Below the pieces are notes generated by a model. The model was given only the letters and a program-made list of their open reading frames with translations. It ran no database searches and had not been told where the DNA came from. From the NCBI GenBank assembly GCA_037039925.1, contig JAXRKP010001362.1, positions 27,501 to 91,500 of the forward strand: DNA of 64,000 bases, in the 5' to 3' direction. Each line of letters opens with the position of its first letter. Within the stretch, counting starts at the first letter, position 1. The stretch comes from Doris montereyensis. Taxonomy: Eukaryota; Mollusca; Gastropoda; Nudibranchia; Dorididae. The position numbers were made by a program, and so were the translations under genes. Below, piece by piece: positions 1-40,312 of the stretch.

Positions 1-2080
1 TACAAAAGTTGTAACAGTGCGACCGGACACCAAACTGTTTTGTGATGAAATACTAATCTCAAAGCGAAAAAGACGAGCAGCCTAAGAAACTTGGCGGAAA
101 TCTATGCTCGTCATTCACAAAGAACTATATATCAAAGTAAAAAACGAAACAAATGGACTGATAAACGAATGCAAACGTACATATATCAGAGACAACATCG
201 CTGAGCACAAGGTAATAGCAAAGAACATTTTTAACATCATAAATAGACTCATGAAACACGAACACCCATCATCTTCCTTACCATCACACGTAAAGGACGA
301 AGAATTAGCTAATATATTCAATAAATATTTCGTTGACAAAATTGTCACCATTCGATCGGATCTTGACGAAAAGACTGACACTGACACCATTAAAACTAGT
401 GGTACTGAAATTAATCACAACACAACACCACTTTCCTACTTTTTACACGCATCTGTTGAGGAAATCACTGAACTCGTCAATGATGCAGCAAACAAACAAT
501 GCAAATTGGACGCGGTTCCCACGTGGGTTCTAAAAGCCTGTGTTAATGAAGTTGCACCAGCCATAACCTCCATCGCCAATTGTTCCATCCAAATGCAGAT
601 TTTCCCACCGTTTTCAAAGAAGCACATGTGACTCCACTCTTAAAATAGAAGAATCTTGACAACGAGATGATGAAAAATTACAGACCCGCCTCGAACTTAA
701 ATTTCATTTCAAAGATCATTGAGAAACTCATTGTGCGAAGACTTACCAACCACACCATGAGCTACAAACTGTGCTCCCCTTTTTCAATCAGCATAGGGGC
801 GAGGCCACTGTACTGAAACTGCGTTAATCCGTATCCACAATGACATAATCAACCAGCTCCAATGGAAATGACAATGTCGCACTTCTACTGTTGGATTTGA
901 GCGCGGCTTTCGATACTGTGGACCACAAAACACTCTTCGCCAGAACGCAACAATGTTTCGGCATCACGGGCATGGCTCTGAAGTGGTTTCCGATCGTACC
1001 CAGCGAGTCATCATAAATGGCAGTTCTTCATCAGCAGCAAATATCCAATTTGGCGTCCCACAGGATCAGTCCTTGGTCCCTTTCTCTTTACACTATACAC
1101 TACACCTCTCAGTGACATCATCGCATCCCACAACATTGATCATCATTTTTATGCTGACGATACGCAACTCTACACCCCACTCAGCATGAACAATCACATA
1201 ACAACTAAAGAAACAGCCATCATGAACTGTGTGTTAGACATCAGGACCTGGATGACAGAAAACAAACTGAAATTCAACAATGACAAGACAGAATTGATAA
1301 CATTTAGAAAAAAGGAAAGGACAGTATATTAAATGAGCTGGTCATAAACAATACGACTATATTATTATGTAACAGCCAAAGCGTCAAAATCTCGGTTTCT
1401 TTTTGATGAATTTTTACACATGCATGTTCACATTTTAAAGTTTGTCAAACAATCCATTGTGTCCTTAAAAGCATTTCTCGAATCCGAAATCTGTTAGACT
1501 AAGAAATATGTACAATGCTTGTCAATGCCCTTGTGACAAGTCGTCTTGATTACTGTAATTCTCTTCATTATGGGTTGCCAAAAACTTCTATTCATCGATT
1601 ACAATTACTTCAAAATAAAGCAGCAAGAATTGTAACTAAGACCAAAAAAGTCTGACACATCACTCCCGTTTTGTGCTCTCTACATTGGCTTCGGTAGAGA
1701 GGAAATTCGTACATAAGATAGCATGTCTCACTTTCAACTACATTCATGACACTGCCCCCGACTATCTAAAACATCTCCTTAAAGTTCATCACACCCCAAT
1801 CGTCCGCTTGGATCATCACAATCTTTGCAACCAAAAGAAGCGTCCCTAAGACAAAATTTCTCGAACGTTCTTTCACGTTTTCGGCCTTTCACCTTTTCTA
1901 AAAGCTGTGTTAAGGGTTTTGTGTTTTATTGGTGTGTGTATGGTATATTTAACAGTCATGTATATGTAATTATTCTTAGATTTCTTAGTTTGACTTCTTT
2001 AACTATAATTATTTTTTATATACGGATACTTTTAAAACTAACTTTTCGACCTATCATGGGGTGTAAGGGGTTGACACCTG

Positions 2081-2114
<34 letters not shown>

Positions 2115-2365
2115 ATATATGTGTGTGTGAGTGTGTGTGTACGCACGCGTGTATAGGGCCATCTTGTAATTAGCACATATCGTCATCTAGGTACTCTTCA
2201 TCTTAATTGTAACAATTTTTCGTATGTAGATGTCTTGATTTTATAGTAATCTTAAATATTGAGTACATTATGTAAGCTATTATATGATGTATGTCTTAGC
2301 CTTTGTAAAGCGCACCTGAGCATGACTCTCATGGATAGGGGCGCTATATAAATTTGGCATTGTTT
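1..2365 (+). mobile_element. Decayed non-LTR retrotransposon, CR1/L2-like, reverse transcriptase part
   Basis: Remnant of a LINE reverse transcriptase read in several broken frames. From 104 to 631 one frame gives the region before and at the start of the RT domain (a KQCKLDAVPTWVLK block resembling the family's KSC-LDPIPT-LLK). Further blocks are [16 protein letters not shown] near 890-935, a GVPQ..S.V motif near 1053-1085 and a YADD-like FYADDTQLY in another frame near 1147-1172. C-terminal pieces ([14 protein letters not shown]) follow near 1540-1580. The element ends with a LINE/SINE-type tail, GCGCTATATAAAT, at 2341-2353. Stops and frame changes are many, so it is inactive. The clade is my judgement from motif wording; the 5' part lies outside the window. 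Confidence 0.8.
2080..2150. repeat. (TG)n microsatellite
   Basis: Dinucleotide TG run with interruptions, lying in the 3' part of the decayed LINE just before its tail. Confidence 0.9.
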
Positions 2366-2377
2366 TTTTAAATTATC

Positions 2378-2427
2378 TATCTATCTCTATCTACCTATCT
2401 ATATATTTATCTATTTATCCATCTATC

Positions 2428-2512
<85 letters not shown>

Positions 2513-2518
2513 GGTTTG

Positions 2519-2551
<33 letters not shown>
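2378..2551. repeat. (TATC)n and (TA)n compound microsatellite
   Basis: TATC repeats flank a long TA tract of about 80 bp. It directly follows the tail of the LINE, as expected for repeat growth from a LINE 3' tail. Confidence 0.95.
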
Positions 2552-2589
2552 TTATTGTGGATTTTTCGTATCCTTATTGCCAAGGAAGA

Positions 2590-3837
2590 AGATGGTCATG
2601 AGCGTTGTCCAAAAGTTCTAAAGCAGGACAGCCAAAAGTCGTGGAGTAGATCAATTATTAACCTTTCAGAGTTAACTTGAGGGGGGAGGGAAGTGACCAT
2701 ACTTTTTGAAGAAAGACGCTCCGAGCAGTCAAAGCAGTGGCTAAATAGGAATAGCAAGCTGACACTGACGCATTGTGAGATTGATCTGTACCGCAAACAG
2801 TTCATTGGGGAGTGCCTTGTTACTTTAATGTATTCATATACTGGCTAAGAATCTGAGAAGCCTACATATCTGGTGGGGCAGGTTGTGGATCTATTGTAAA
2901 AGACGTGAACTCGTCTCGACTGTCTGTTTGTTCTATTAAGCTTTCCTAAGTGTCCTTTTGTCTCTGCTAGCCATTGACTTCTTTTAGTTTTAACTCTTCT
3001 TTTGTGGTATGATGACCATCCACATAATTTAGATGCCATTGATTTTAAGCGATTTCGTTCTGCGTTTAGTTTTTGAATCGAGTGCGTCATTGTCCTATCA
3101 GCTCAGTTCTAATTTGTAAAAACATGTACAAACTAAATCAGATTTTCAACATTTTAAATCAAGCGAAATAAATAGCCTCATGCAACTCCACACACCTTTC
3201 AGCGAGTATACAAAATTTTCTAGATTTTGTTTTGTTTTTTGGGGTTTTTTTTTGGTTTTGGTTCTGCACAGAAAATCATCCCGGATGAATATGAGGTATG
3301 ATTATTCGATAGAGCCAGTAAACGATAATGATGTTATGGGGGTAGGCATGAACGATACTATTCCAACTTTTTTTTAATATTATAAAACCCGTTGAAAATG
3401 GCGATTTAACTAAATGAAAATGCTACTCAGAGATGGGAAAACAATGAAATTTTCCTTAATTAAATGTCCATTTTGATAGAAAAAATCCTCAGAAGAAAAA
3501 CAATCTAGGGATTGTTAATTTAGAACTTACATGCATGCTATGGCTACATGTAGGCTACTCCAAGTGGCCTAGCAACCGAGCAATTGGCGCGCATGATAAT
3601 GTCCTTCTTCGACGAAGGCTTCTGTTACACGTTTAATGACGCGGAGGTAGTACTCTGCAGTTCAAGGTCTGTTTCTCTTCATGATTAACATTTCAGTATA
3701 TAGATCTACCTCATCAATAACATTTCAATCAACTGACTCATAATCTGGAATGGCCACTTTTGCTATCAATAGGCCTATAAAACAAACAAAAAATGTGCAA
3801 GGAGTATATTATGTCCTTCAACAGTTTTGCGGTGTAT
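2590..3837. other. Intergenic, nothing recognised
   Basis: AT-rich unique-looking sequence. Only short open frames are present and none has a recognisable domain; no tRNA or rRNA was seen. Confidence 0.5.
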
Positions 3838-4160
3838 AGAAAGTAAAGGGCACTCGAGGACAAAACGGCCCCTAAAGTTAGAGCTTATCCCGTTTTCTAT
3901 AACATGAGCCGAACAGGTGATAATACATAGCTTCCTGATCATGACGCTATCCTGGCCATGACGCTAGTCTGCCGCATGTTTTATTCCTCAACTGATGCTA
4001 ATACCTATGGGAGGGGGGTACACCCAAATGGAAAATGCGTCTTAAAGTGTCTTTCTAAGGGAACATAGCGTCGGATCTAGCATTAACAGGATTCGAAGTT
4101 GGGACTTCACGATCCTATAGGCGACAACAATACCACTAGACCACTAAGGCAACTCATGGA
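3838..4160 (-). mobile_element. tRNA-headed SINE (family 1), minus-strand copy
   Basis: On the minus strand this starts with a pol III A-box-like TGGTCTAGTGG (complement at 4133-4143) and a B-box-like GTCCCAACTTCGAATCC (about 4090-4106). Its body is shared with other copies in the window, including a block that reads AACAGGTGATAATA on the plus strand. Related copies lie near 21110, 24720, 29075, 33465 and 43440. Confidence 0.7.
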
Positions 4161-4497
4161 AAGAACAATAATATTTAGTTTATTAATGAACAGCGGTACT
4201 TGCAGACTCATTGCAGTCCACATGAAACGCGATTCAATGCACAGTATATAATTGACCGCAAGATCAATGTGAACACGCTTATACCCCCCTCTCCCCAAAC
4301 GATGTTGTCGCAATCTTACACGTGACTTTAAAGAAAGATAGATTCACCCAATAAAGTAAAAGTACAAGAAAGTCTCGTCGAATGCCTGAGATTTTTTACT
4401 GACGCCTCGAAATCCATCAGACCTAACTAGAAGATGAGTAGGCTTAAAGTAAAGTAACTTTCATCATTTTCATACTCAGAGTTATGCGTAGGGTAAT

Positions 4498-4735
4498 CAG
4501 GAGAAGAGTGATGATTTTCCCATTAGGAATAGTAACCAGGAGAAGAGTGATGATTTTCCCACTAGGAATAGTAATCAGGAGAAGAGTGATGATTTTCCCA
4601 CTAGGAATAGTAATCAGGAGAAGAGTGATGATTTTCCCACTAGGAATAGTAACCAGGAGAAGAGTGATGATTTTCCCACTAGGAATAGTAATCAGGAGAA
4701 GAGTGATGATTTTCCCACTAGGAATAGTAACCCGT
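4498..4735. repeat. 39-bp minisatellite, array 1 (about 6 units)
   Basis: Tandem units of 39 bp, each containing TTTTCCCACTAGGAATAGTA and AGGAGAAGAGTGATG. Since 39 is a multiple of 3 and the unit lacks stops in some frames, long open frames run through it on both strands. They are a by-product of periodicity, not genes. Confidence 0.95.
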
Positions 4736-5189
4736 TATTAGTGGAGTTGTCACTTATTGTCATATTTCGCCTTTGACTTCACTCCACTGTGGCTCCTTCG
4801 TATTATTCACAACTATTTAGATAGTTCACATTGCCACATATCTCTGTTGTTTACGTTATTTGTCTTTTTTAATATTGCTAATACATCTAGATCTATAGTC
4901 ATCTTCTTTGTCATACTACTATCGGGACATATTCCTGACTGTTACTAGTGTTCTTAACATCACTGTCTTTTTCTTTCTTTCTTTCTCCTTTATGTTTTTA
5001 TCCTGACATCACATTGTGTGATGCCGGAGGTATTACTTAGATCTAGATTCTAAATATTTCTCGTTTGTTGTCTGACGAAGGGTTATACCCGAAACGTCAC
5101 GTGTTTGCTCTGTCTTTATTAGTGGAGTTGTCACTTATTGTCATATTTCGCCTTTGACTTCACTCCACTGTGGCTCCTTCGTATTATTC
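4736..5189 (+). repeat. Spacer with a 70-bp direct repeat between minisatellite arrays
   Basis: A stretch of roughly 70 bp starting TTAGTGGAGTTGTCACTTAT occurs at about 4737-4808 and again, nearly identically, at about 5118-5190. The copies are about 381 bp apart. The second copy runs straight into the second 39-bp array. The unit between them carries the hammerhead-like core at 5072-5098. The arrangement resembles one complete and one partial unit of a larger tandem element. Confidence 0.75.
5072..5098 (+). ncRNA. Hammerhead-ribozyme-like core
   Basis: The order CTGACGA (5072-5078), stem GGGT (5080-5083), loop TAT, ACCC (5087-5090), GAAA (5091-5094), CGTC (5095-5098) matches the hammerhead layout CUGANGA, stem II, GAAA. 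One unpaired A (5079) sits between CTGACGA and the stem. Minimal hammerheads of this type are known in Penelope-like and related retroelements. Stems I and III are not evident, so activity would need a dimeric or extended fold. This is a motif match, not proof of cleavage. Confidence 0.5.
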
Positions 5190-6028
5190 AGGAGAAGAGT
5201 GATGATTTTCCCACTAGGAATAGTAACCAGGAGAAGAGTGGTGATTTTCCCACTAGGAATAGTAACCAGGAGAAGAGTGATGATTTTCCCACTAGGAATA
5301 GTAACCAGGAGAAGAGTGATGCTTTTCCCACTAGGAATAGTAACCAGGAGAAGAGTGATGATTTTCCCACTAGGAATAGTAGTAACCAGGAGAAGATGAT
5401 TTTCCCACTAGGAATAGTAACCAGGAGAAGAGTGATGATTTTCCCACTAGGAATATAATCAGGAGAAGAGTGATGATTTTCCCACTAGGAATAGTAACCA
5501 GGAGAAGAGTGATGATTTTCCCACTAGGAATAGTAACCAGGAGAAGAGTGATGATTTTCCCACTAGGAATAGTAACCAGAGAAATATGTAGGAATAGTAA
5601 CCAGGAGAAGAGTGATGATTTTCCCACTAGGAATAGTAACCAAGAGAAGAGTGATGATTTTCCACTAGGAATAGTAACCAAGAGAAGAGTGATGATTTTC
5701 CCACTAGGAATAGTAACCAAGAGAAGAGTGATGATTTTCCCACTAGGAATAGTAACCAGGAGAAGAGTGATGATTTTCCCACTAGGAATAGTAACCAGGA
5801 GAAGAGTGATGATTTTCCCACTAGGAATAGTAACCAAGAGAAGAGTGATGATTTTCCCACTAGGAATAGTAACCAAGAGAAGAGTGATGATTTTCCCACT
5901 AGGAATAGTAACCAGGAGAAGAGTGGTGATTTTCCCACTAGGAATAGTAACCAGGAGAAGAGTGATGATTTTCCCACTAGGAATAGTAACCAGGAGAAGA
6001 GTGATGATTTTCCCACTAGGAATAGTAT
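5190..6028. repeat. 39-bp minisatellite, array 2 (about 21 units)
   Basis: Same unit as the array at 4498-4735. Variants include GTGGTGATT, GTGATGCTT, CCAAGAGAAG for CCAGGAGAAG, and partial units near 5380-5400, 5450 and 5578-5595. Open frames of more than 200 codons on both strands are artefacts of the 39-bp period. Confidence 0.95.
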
Positions 6029-6319
6029 ACGACACGCGTTCAAAAAAAGTACACGGGGTTCATTCCTATTATTATGCAACTATAACGTCATTCGTGGACA
6101 GCCCAGAAACGAAAAGAATGACCGGTCGAACTCGACCTGTCAGTTGTCAGTATTCAAACACGTACTCTGGGGTGCGTTGCACAAAGCTTTAACACTGTGT
6201 AAAAAGTCTCTATATATAGAATGTTACCAGCGATTTTGTGAATATTCTGTCAAATAAATATGATTTAGACTTTCCATGCAACCTCCTAGAATGTCCATTT
6301 TAGACTACTATAAGTGCTA

Positions 6320-6530
6320 CTTCCATTTTCCCATGGTGACCGAGGGGACATGGTGGTCCAGAGACAATGCGTTAGCCGCTCAACCAAAAAGTGGTGGGGT
6401 GGGTTCGTTTCCCGACTGATTGAATAGTCTTCTCGAGCTTTTGGGTTAAACCCATTCTCCACCCTCGCCCAGGTAGATGGATTGACACCTATTCGTCTCA
6501 TCCTATCCTTTCAGCGTCATTGTGTCAATA
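6320..6530 (+). mobile_element. SINE family 2, degenerate copy
   Basis: Contains a tRNA-like head (GTGGTCCAGAGACAATGCG, then GGGTTCGTTTCCC as B-box-like) and the family body word CAGGTAGATGGATTGACACCT. Related copies lie at 7355, 8585 (minus), 14070, 24365, 40090 (minus) and 43605 (minus). Confidence 0.55.
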
Positions 6531-6539
6531 TAACATGAA

Positions 6540-7010
6540 CAATAATAAACAAAGTTGTTGTTATGAATTCTAAGGTTTAATAAAGATATTCTACCAAATA
6601 GCCAATAGAACAAAATGGCACAAGTCACTTTGTCCTAGGTTTCATTTTGGCACAAGTCAAAAAATAATGGCAAAAGTCATGAGCGGAATGGTACAAAATG
6701 GCGTAAGTCCTCTACATCCCATAATATTCCAAAGAACGCAATGAAAACTCTACAGGAATTTTTGTTCTAATGAATATACTATGAATTCACATTTCTTCTG
6801 AGGAGATTTAAGTCCAATGATTACCGCCAGACAGTTGTCTTTGGGTTATCTGACAACCACGGTACCGTACTGTAAATGACATTTATTTTTTATTTATTAT
6901 GCTAGCACAGTGACGATCTCTTACCGGTCTGATGCCTTCAGAGCAAGTGGAAATATGATTTTGTTTCCTTATTGAATTATTTTAGAATAAAGGGAGTTCA
7001 CTTTTATTTA
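6540..7010. other. Intergenic, with an iterated AAAATGGCACAAGTC-like word
   Basis: No gene seen. Between about 6608 and 6710 the word AAAATGGCACAAGTC or close variants occurs about four times. Confidence 0.5.
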
Positions 7011-7014
7011 TTTT

Positions 7015-7300
7015 TTCACCCGTCGGAGCTTGAACTCCCGACATTTCGGTTGAGACACCGACACCTTGCCTCTGGACCACCGAGTTTCCTGTCTGACTGT
7101 CTGGTAGCAAACAATGCAGAGCCAGCCAGCCAGCCACCCAGTCAGTCAGCCAGCTAGTTAGCTGTTGGCGGTTGGCAGGCGTTGTGGTAGGTCCTACTCC
7201 TTTTCTCTCACTCCTTCGCTTACCTTTCATCCTGCTATTTTTTTTACTTCACCTCTGAAATCACTGCATTATGGCAGCCGGGGTAAATTTTAAATGAAAT
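7015..7300. mobile_element. Composite SINE-like repeat (family 3 body)
   Basis: Starts with a complement of a tRNA-like head (GAGCTTGAACTCCCGAC) followed by short CAGC-rich repeats. Then comes a body, GTCCTACTCCTTTTCTCTCA through TTTCATCCTGCTATT, that recurs near 21470, 31855, 40960 (minus) and 43310 (minus). Confidence 0.45.
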
Positions 7301-7354
7301 TATAGACAATTCATGCCAGCTAGCCAGTCAGTAGTCACTCGCTGTCTGCGTCGA

Positions 7355-7675
7355 CCCAAACCATACGACTACTAGGGACAAGTGTTGGCCTCTCAACCAT
7401 AAGGTCGTGGGTTCAAACCCCGACATCGGTTGACACATTTTGTTCATTTATTTTTCGAATAAACCTACCCCACCACCCCCCAACCTCTGATCTAGGTAGG
7501 TGGATCGACACCTGGACGAGAAAAGGGCGGTCCGGTGTACAGATGTGCACGAGTTAAAAGTTAAAGATACCATGGTTGTTTACAGGACAGTCCTGGCAGA
7601 ATTGAACACACTACCAAAACCCTCGAGACCACCCCAGTTGTAGGTGTGGGTAAAATCAAATCAAATCAAATCAAA
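7355..7675 (+). mobile_element. SINE family 2, best copy
   Basis: tRNA-like head with B-box-like GGTTCAAACCCC (7412-7423), body with TAGGTAGGTGGATCGACACC, and the 3' tail TGTGGGTAAAATCAAATCAA followed by more AATC-type repeats. It ends about 27 bp before the acceptor of the first coding exon of the ABCG gene. Confidence 0.65.
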
Positions 7676-7718
7676 TACAATGTGACTGTTTCCTTTCCTC
7701 AGATTCACACTCTACGCC

Positions 7719-36285
<28,567 letters not shown>

Positions 36286-36890
36286 GGTGGTTCGATTATC
36301 AATTTTGTTATTTTAACTTTGTTATTGTAAAATGATATTATTGTTGTTATCAAATTTATCATCATCAGCATTTATATTTATTTGGTATTTCTCTTCAAAT
36401 TCATGATTTATAGATATTGTTACTTGATCCGATATGTTGTTTAGGAATTTGTTTGGGAAAGACTCTTAATATTAACACTAATAACAAGTACCTGGATCTA
36501 GTGGGGAAATCATTTTCCAATATATCACAAATTAAGGATATATTCTTATTGATATTGTTTCTATTACTAATGTTGAATTATTAATTTACCCATCAATGTA
36601 AGCCTGCAGTTTTTTATTTTCTTTTTTTTTTTGTTTTCCTTTTTCTTCTTTTTTTCTCTCGCTCAGATTGGTAGGCGTATATCAAACATCAGCAGATAAA
36701 CGGCTATTCGACCATTGCAGATTTCTTATCTAGTATCTAGTCCCATTTCAATCAAATTATATTATATACCTTTGTTTTTTCTCACTCTGCCTATCTTATA
36801 GCTTCCTCCTTCCCCCGCTCTCTCTCTCTCTCCCTCCCATCCTCATCCTCCCTCTCTCTCTCTCCGTCCCTAGGCTAGGGTTGTGTCTCT
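36286..36890. other. 3' flank of ABCG gene
   Basis: AT-rich 3' UTR candidate region, then a T-rich and CT-rich tract (36610-36870). No polyadenylation signal of the AATAAA type was seen. Confidence 0.5.
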
Positions 36891-36899
36891 TAACACTCA

Positions 36900-38062
36900 A
36901 CGCTGCTGAATTGGTGTACTAGAATGAAGACAAGATGCGCTGCTGAATTGGTGTACTAGAATGAAGACAAGATGCACTGCTGAATTGGTGTACTAGAATG
37001 AAGACAAGATGCGCTGCTGAATTGGTGTACTAGAATGGAGACAAGATGCACTGCTGAATTGGTGTACTAGAATGAAGACAAGATGCGCTGCTGAATTGGT
37101 GTACTAGAATGAAGATAAGATGGGCTGCTGAATTGGTATATTAGAATGAAGACAAGATGCACTGCTGAATTGGTGTACTAGAATGAAGATAAGATGCACT
37201 GCTGAATTGGTGTACTAGAATGAAGATAAGATAAGCTGCTGAATTAGTGTACTAGAATGAAGACAAGATGCACTGCTGAATTGGTGTACTAGAATGAAGA
37301 CAAGATGCACCGCTGAATTGGTGTACTAGAATGAAGACAAAATGCACAGCTGAATTGGTGTACTAGAATGAAGACAAGATGCGCTGCTGAATTGGTGTAC
37401 TAGAATGGAAACAAGATGCTCTGCTGAATTGGTGTACTAGAATGAAGACAAGATGCGCTGCTGAATTGGTGTACTAGAATGGAAACAAGATGCGCTGCTG
37501 AATTGGTGTACTAGAATGAAGACAAGATGCGCTGCTGAATTGGTGTACTAGAATGAAGACAAGATGCGCTGCTGAATTGGTATACTAGAATGAAGATAAG
37601 ATGCGCTGCTGAATTGGTGTACTAGAATGAAGACAAGAAGACGCTGCTGAATTGGTGTACTAGAATGAAGATAAGATGCGCTGCTGAATTGGTGTACTAG
37701 AATGAAGATAAGATGCGCTGCTGAATTACTGCTGTGTACTAGAATGAAGACAAAACGTACTAGAATGAAGGTTTAGCTGAATTGGTGTACTAGAATGAAG
37801 ACAAGATGCACTGCTGAATTGGTGTACTAGAATGGAAACAAGATGCACTGCTGAATTGGTGTACTAGAATGAAGACAAAATGCTCTGCTGAATTGGTGTA
37901 CTAGAATGAAGACAAAATGCTCTGCTGAATTGGTGTACTAGAATGAAGACAAGATGCACTGCTGAATTGGTGTTCTAGAATGAAGACAAGATGCACTGCT
38001 GAATTGGTGTACTAGAATGAAGACAAAATGCACTGCTGAATTGGTGTACTAGAATGAAGACA
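36900..38062. repeat. 37-bp minisatellite (about 31 units)
   Basis: Units with CTGCTGAATTGGTGTACTAG and AATGAAGACAAGATGC; variants GGAAACAAG, AAGATAAG and CAAAATGC. A rearranged patch lies at 37725-37790. Confidence 0.97.
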
Positions 38063-38280
38063 TCAAATTCCAGTATTCCTGTCAACGGGCCGATTTTTGA
38101 AAACAAAATCGATCAAAATCTCCTTAGAGCTGCACAAAGACTGGAACTGCACTGACACAGTGACAGATGACTCCCTTGCTTTAAAAAGAGGCACAATACA
38201 CAAACTGTTTTCAAAGCAATTCCTGGGAGGTGGCTATACAGTGGAGGATTGGTAGTCAGCTTTCCCAACACTAGACATCC

Positions 38281-38505
38281 TGAAACAATACAAATACAAC
38301 CCATGGGGCATCCACAATGCAGATGAAACAATACAAATACAACCCATGGGGCATCCACAATGCAGATGAAACAATACAAATACAACCCATGGGGCATCCA
38401 CAATGCAGATGAAACAATACAAATACAATCCATGGGGCATCCACAATGCAGATGAAACAATACAAATACAACCCATGGGGCATCTACAATGCAGATGAAA
38501 CCAAT
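38281..38505. repeat. 43-bp minisatellite (5 units)
   Basis: Units with GAAACAATACAAATACAACC and CATGGGGCATCCACAATGCA; almost identical copies, hence recent. Confidence 0.97.
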
Positions 38506-40085
38506 CTGTTCTGGTAACTCCTCCATGACAAAAACCATGGCATTTAAATTTAAGTAAGGAAGATCATTGTCATGGAGGTAAGCACGCAAAAAAACAGAAT
38601 CATAATGCTTTGCTGTGCAAATATGGATGACAGTAAAAAATGGCCTCTGTCATTTGACGATTTGAAAAACTAAGAAGATAATATATTATACATGTTTGCA
38701 AGGCCTTACCATCGCCCTTGTCATAGACAACTGCTGCGTATTCGACACCAACACATATATACCTAAAACTAAAAGCTAGGAAACACATCTTTCTCCCTTC
38801 CATTCCCAATGTCACATCCAAGCTGCAGCCATATGATTTATGGGAATGATCAACATTTAAAAACCCATTTGAGGGAAACTGAGGGCTCACTGCTAAAACT
38901 AAAAAAACTGATTCTACATGTCAACACGGGAGAGGATTTTAAACCTTCAAGGCCATACTTTAAAAAGCAGTAACCATTCTGAAGTCGGCGTGGAGAACAA
39001 TAAACTATAAAGCCAGCCACTGTAATGAACTGTTCCAGGAAAGCTGGCGTCAGCAAAATTGATTATGAGGGCACCGGGTAATGCTCTACTACTACTAGTA
39101 CTACTGATCACCGTACTGGTGCTAATTGTTTTGTGACCCAAGGAGGAAACAAAGATACATGAATATTGAAAATGGACGATTATGAAGTGAGAGAACGAAC
39201 AAGAATATATGTTGTCTTGCTTGTCGAGCGCAGTATTTCAATTATACCCGTTATTAAAAATGTCCGGCACTACAGATACCTGGATATAGGACAATCATGT
39301 GACAACAACAATAGACACACACAATACTCACACAAGCAACGCTAATGACGAGCTACCACTACCACAGAATAGTCCAGTTGAGAGAACTGGAACCACCTCT
39401 CAATCTCATAAGCCCGATTTGAGAAAATGGACTGGATCTTTTCCTCCCAGTCACAGCAAAGATTTCGTGCCCACTGACTATGATAAGCGTAATTTATGGC
39501 CAGCCAAATAACATGCTCAGTCATAACTATCATTACACATGTACAACGTTACTGCAACAACTACTTCTCTACTAGATCTCATCCACAATAGGTTACATGA
39601 ATCTCTACGGTTAGTGTTTGACTTAGTTCAATTCATGGCAACTCAATCCCATTAATGTTGATACATATCGGAATTGCACTGTATTACTAATACTAATTAC
39701 ATGTATAATGTATTGAAACTTGATTCTCCTATCATGAAAGAATGAAAATGAAATCATTATGATTTTGATTTTAAATCAAGAACTAATATTTTATCCTGTA
39801 CATTAATTCATCACATTTGTATTACATGTATAACTATATTTTCAATGTAATAAAAATGCAACTTGTGTTTAATTTTATCCATCCATATGTTCGTGCAAGA
39901 TGGTCCTCATTTGAGTTTGACCTTCATTACATTGTCTACCTCATTTTTGCAATAGACGGTTGTACACAACCAACTCTCTTGAAAATATAATTTTGTTTAC
40001 TTTTCAATGTAAATTTGTGTCACTGTCACTGACTGCATGTGAAAACTAATGGATTGGAATATTGTACCAAGTCAAAGAGGAGAGT
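38506..40085. other. Intergenic, nothing recognised
   Basis: No convincing gene or repeat. Short open frames on the minus strand (38600-39140) lack recognisable domains. Confidence 0.5.
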
Positions 40086-40089
40086 TTGA

Positions 40090-40312
40090 TGTGATCCATA
40101 TCCACAATCAATTAATGTAATCGGGGTTTTTTGGTAGGATTTTATGTTGCCCTGATTGCGATTTTGTGATCTGCCCACAGGACCTCTTCTATTTTGTCCA
40201 TTTCCAATGGGACCAGGTGTCGATCTACCTACAAAACAAAAAAAAAACGAATCAGGGACGAATCCATGACCATTTTGTTGAAAGGCCACTAGACCACGGA
40301 ATCCCCTAACTA
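40090..40312 (-). mobile_element. SINE family 2, minus-strand copy
   Basis: Complement of the family body: TTTTTTGGTAGGATTTTATG, CTGCCCACAGGACCTC and GGGACCAGGTGTCGATCTAC, then a tRNA-like head complement ending GGCCACTAGACCACGG. Confidence 0.65.

Noticed and set aside
5370..6192. Open frames of over 200 codons on both strands, as a possible repeat protein
   Set aside because: They lie wholly inside the 39-bp minisatellite; the frame stays open only because the unit is a multiple of three. No start context, splice sites or domain.
36900..38505. CRISPR-like array
   Set aside because: Units are head-to-tail without unique spacers, and the context is a eukaryotic genome.
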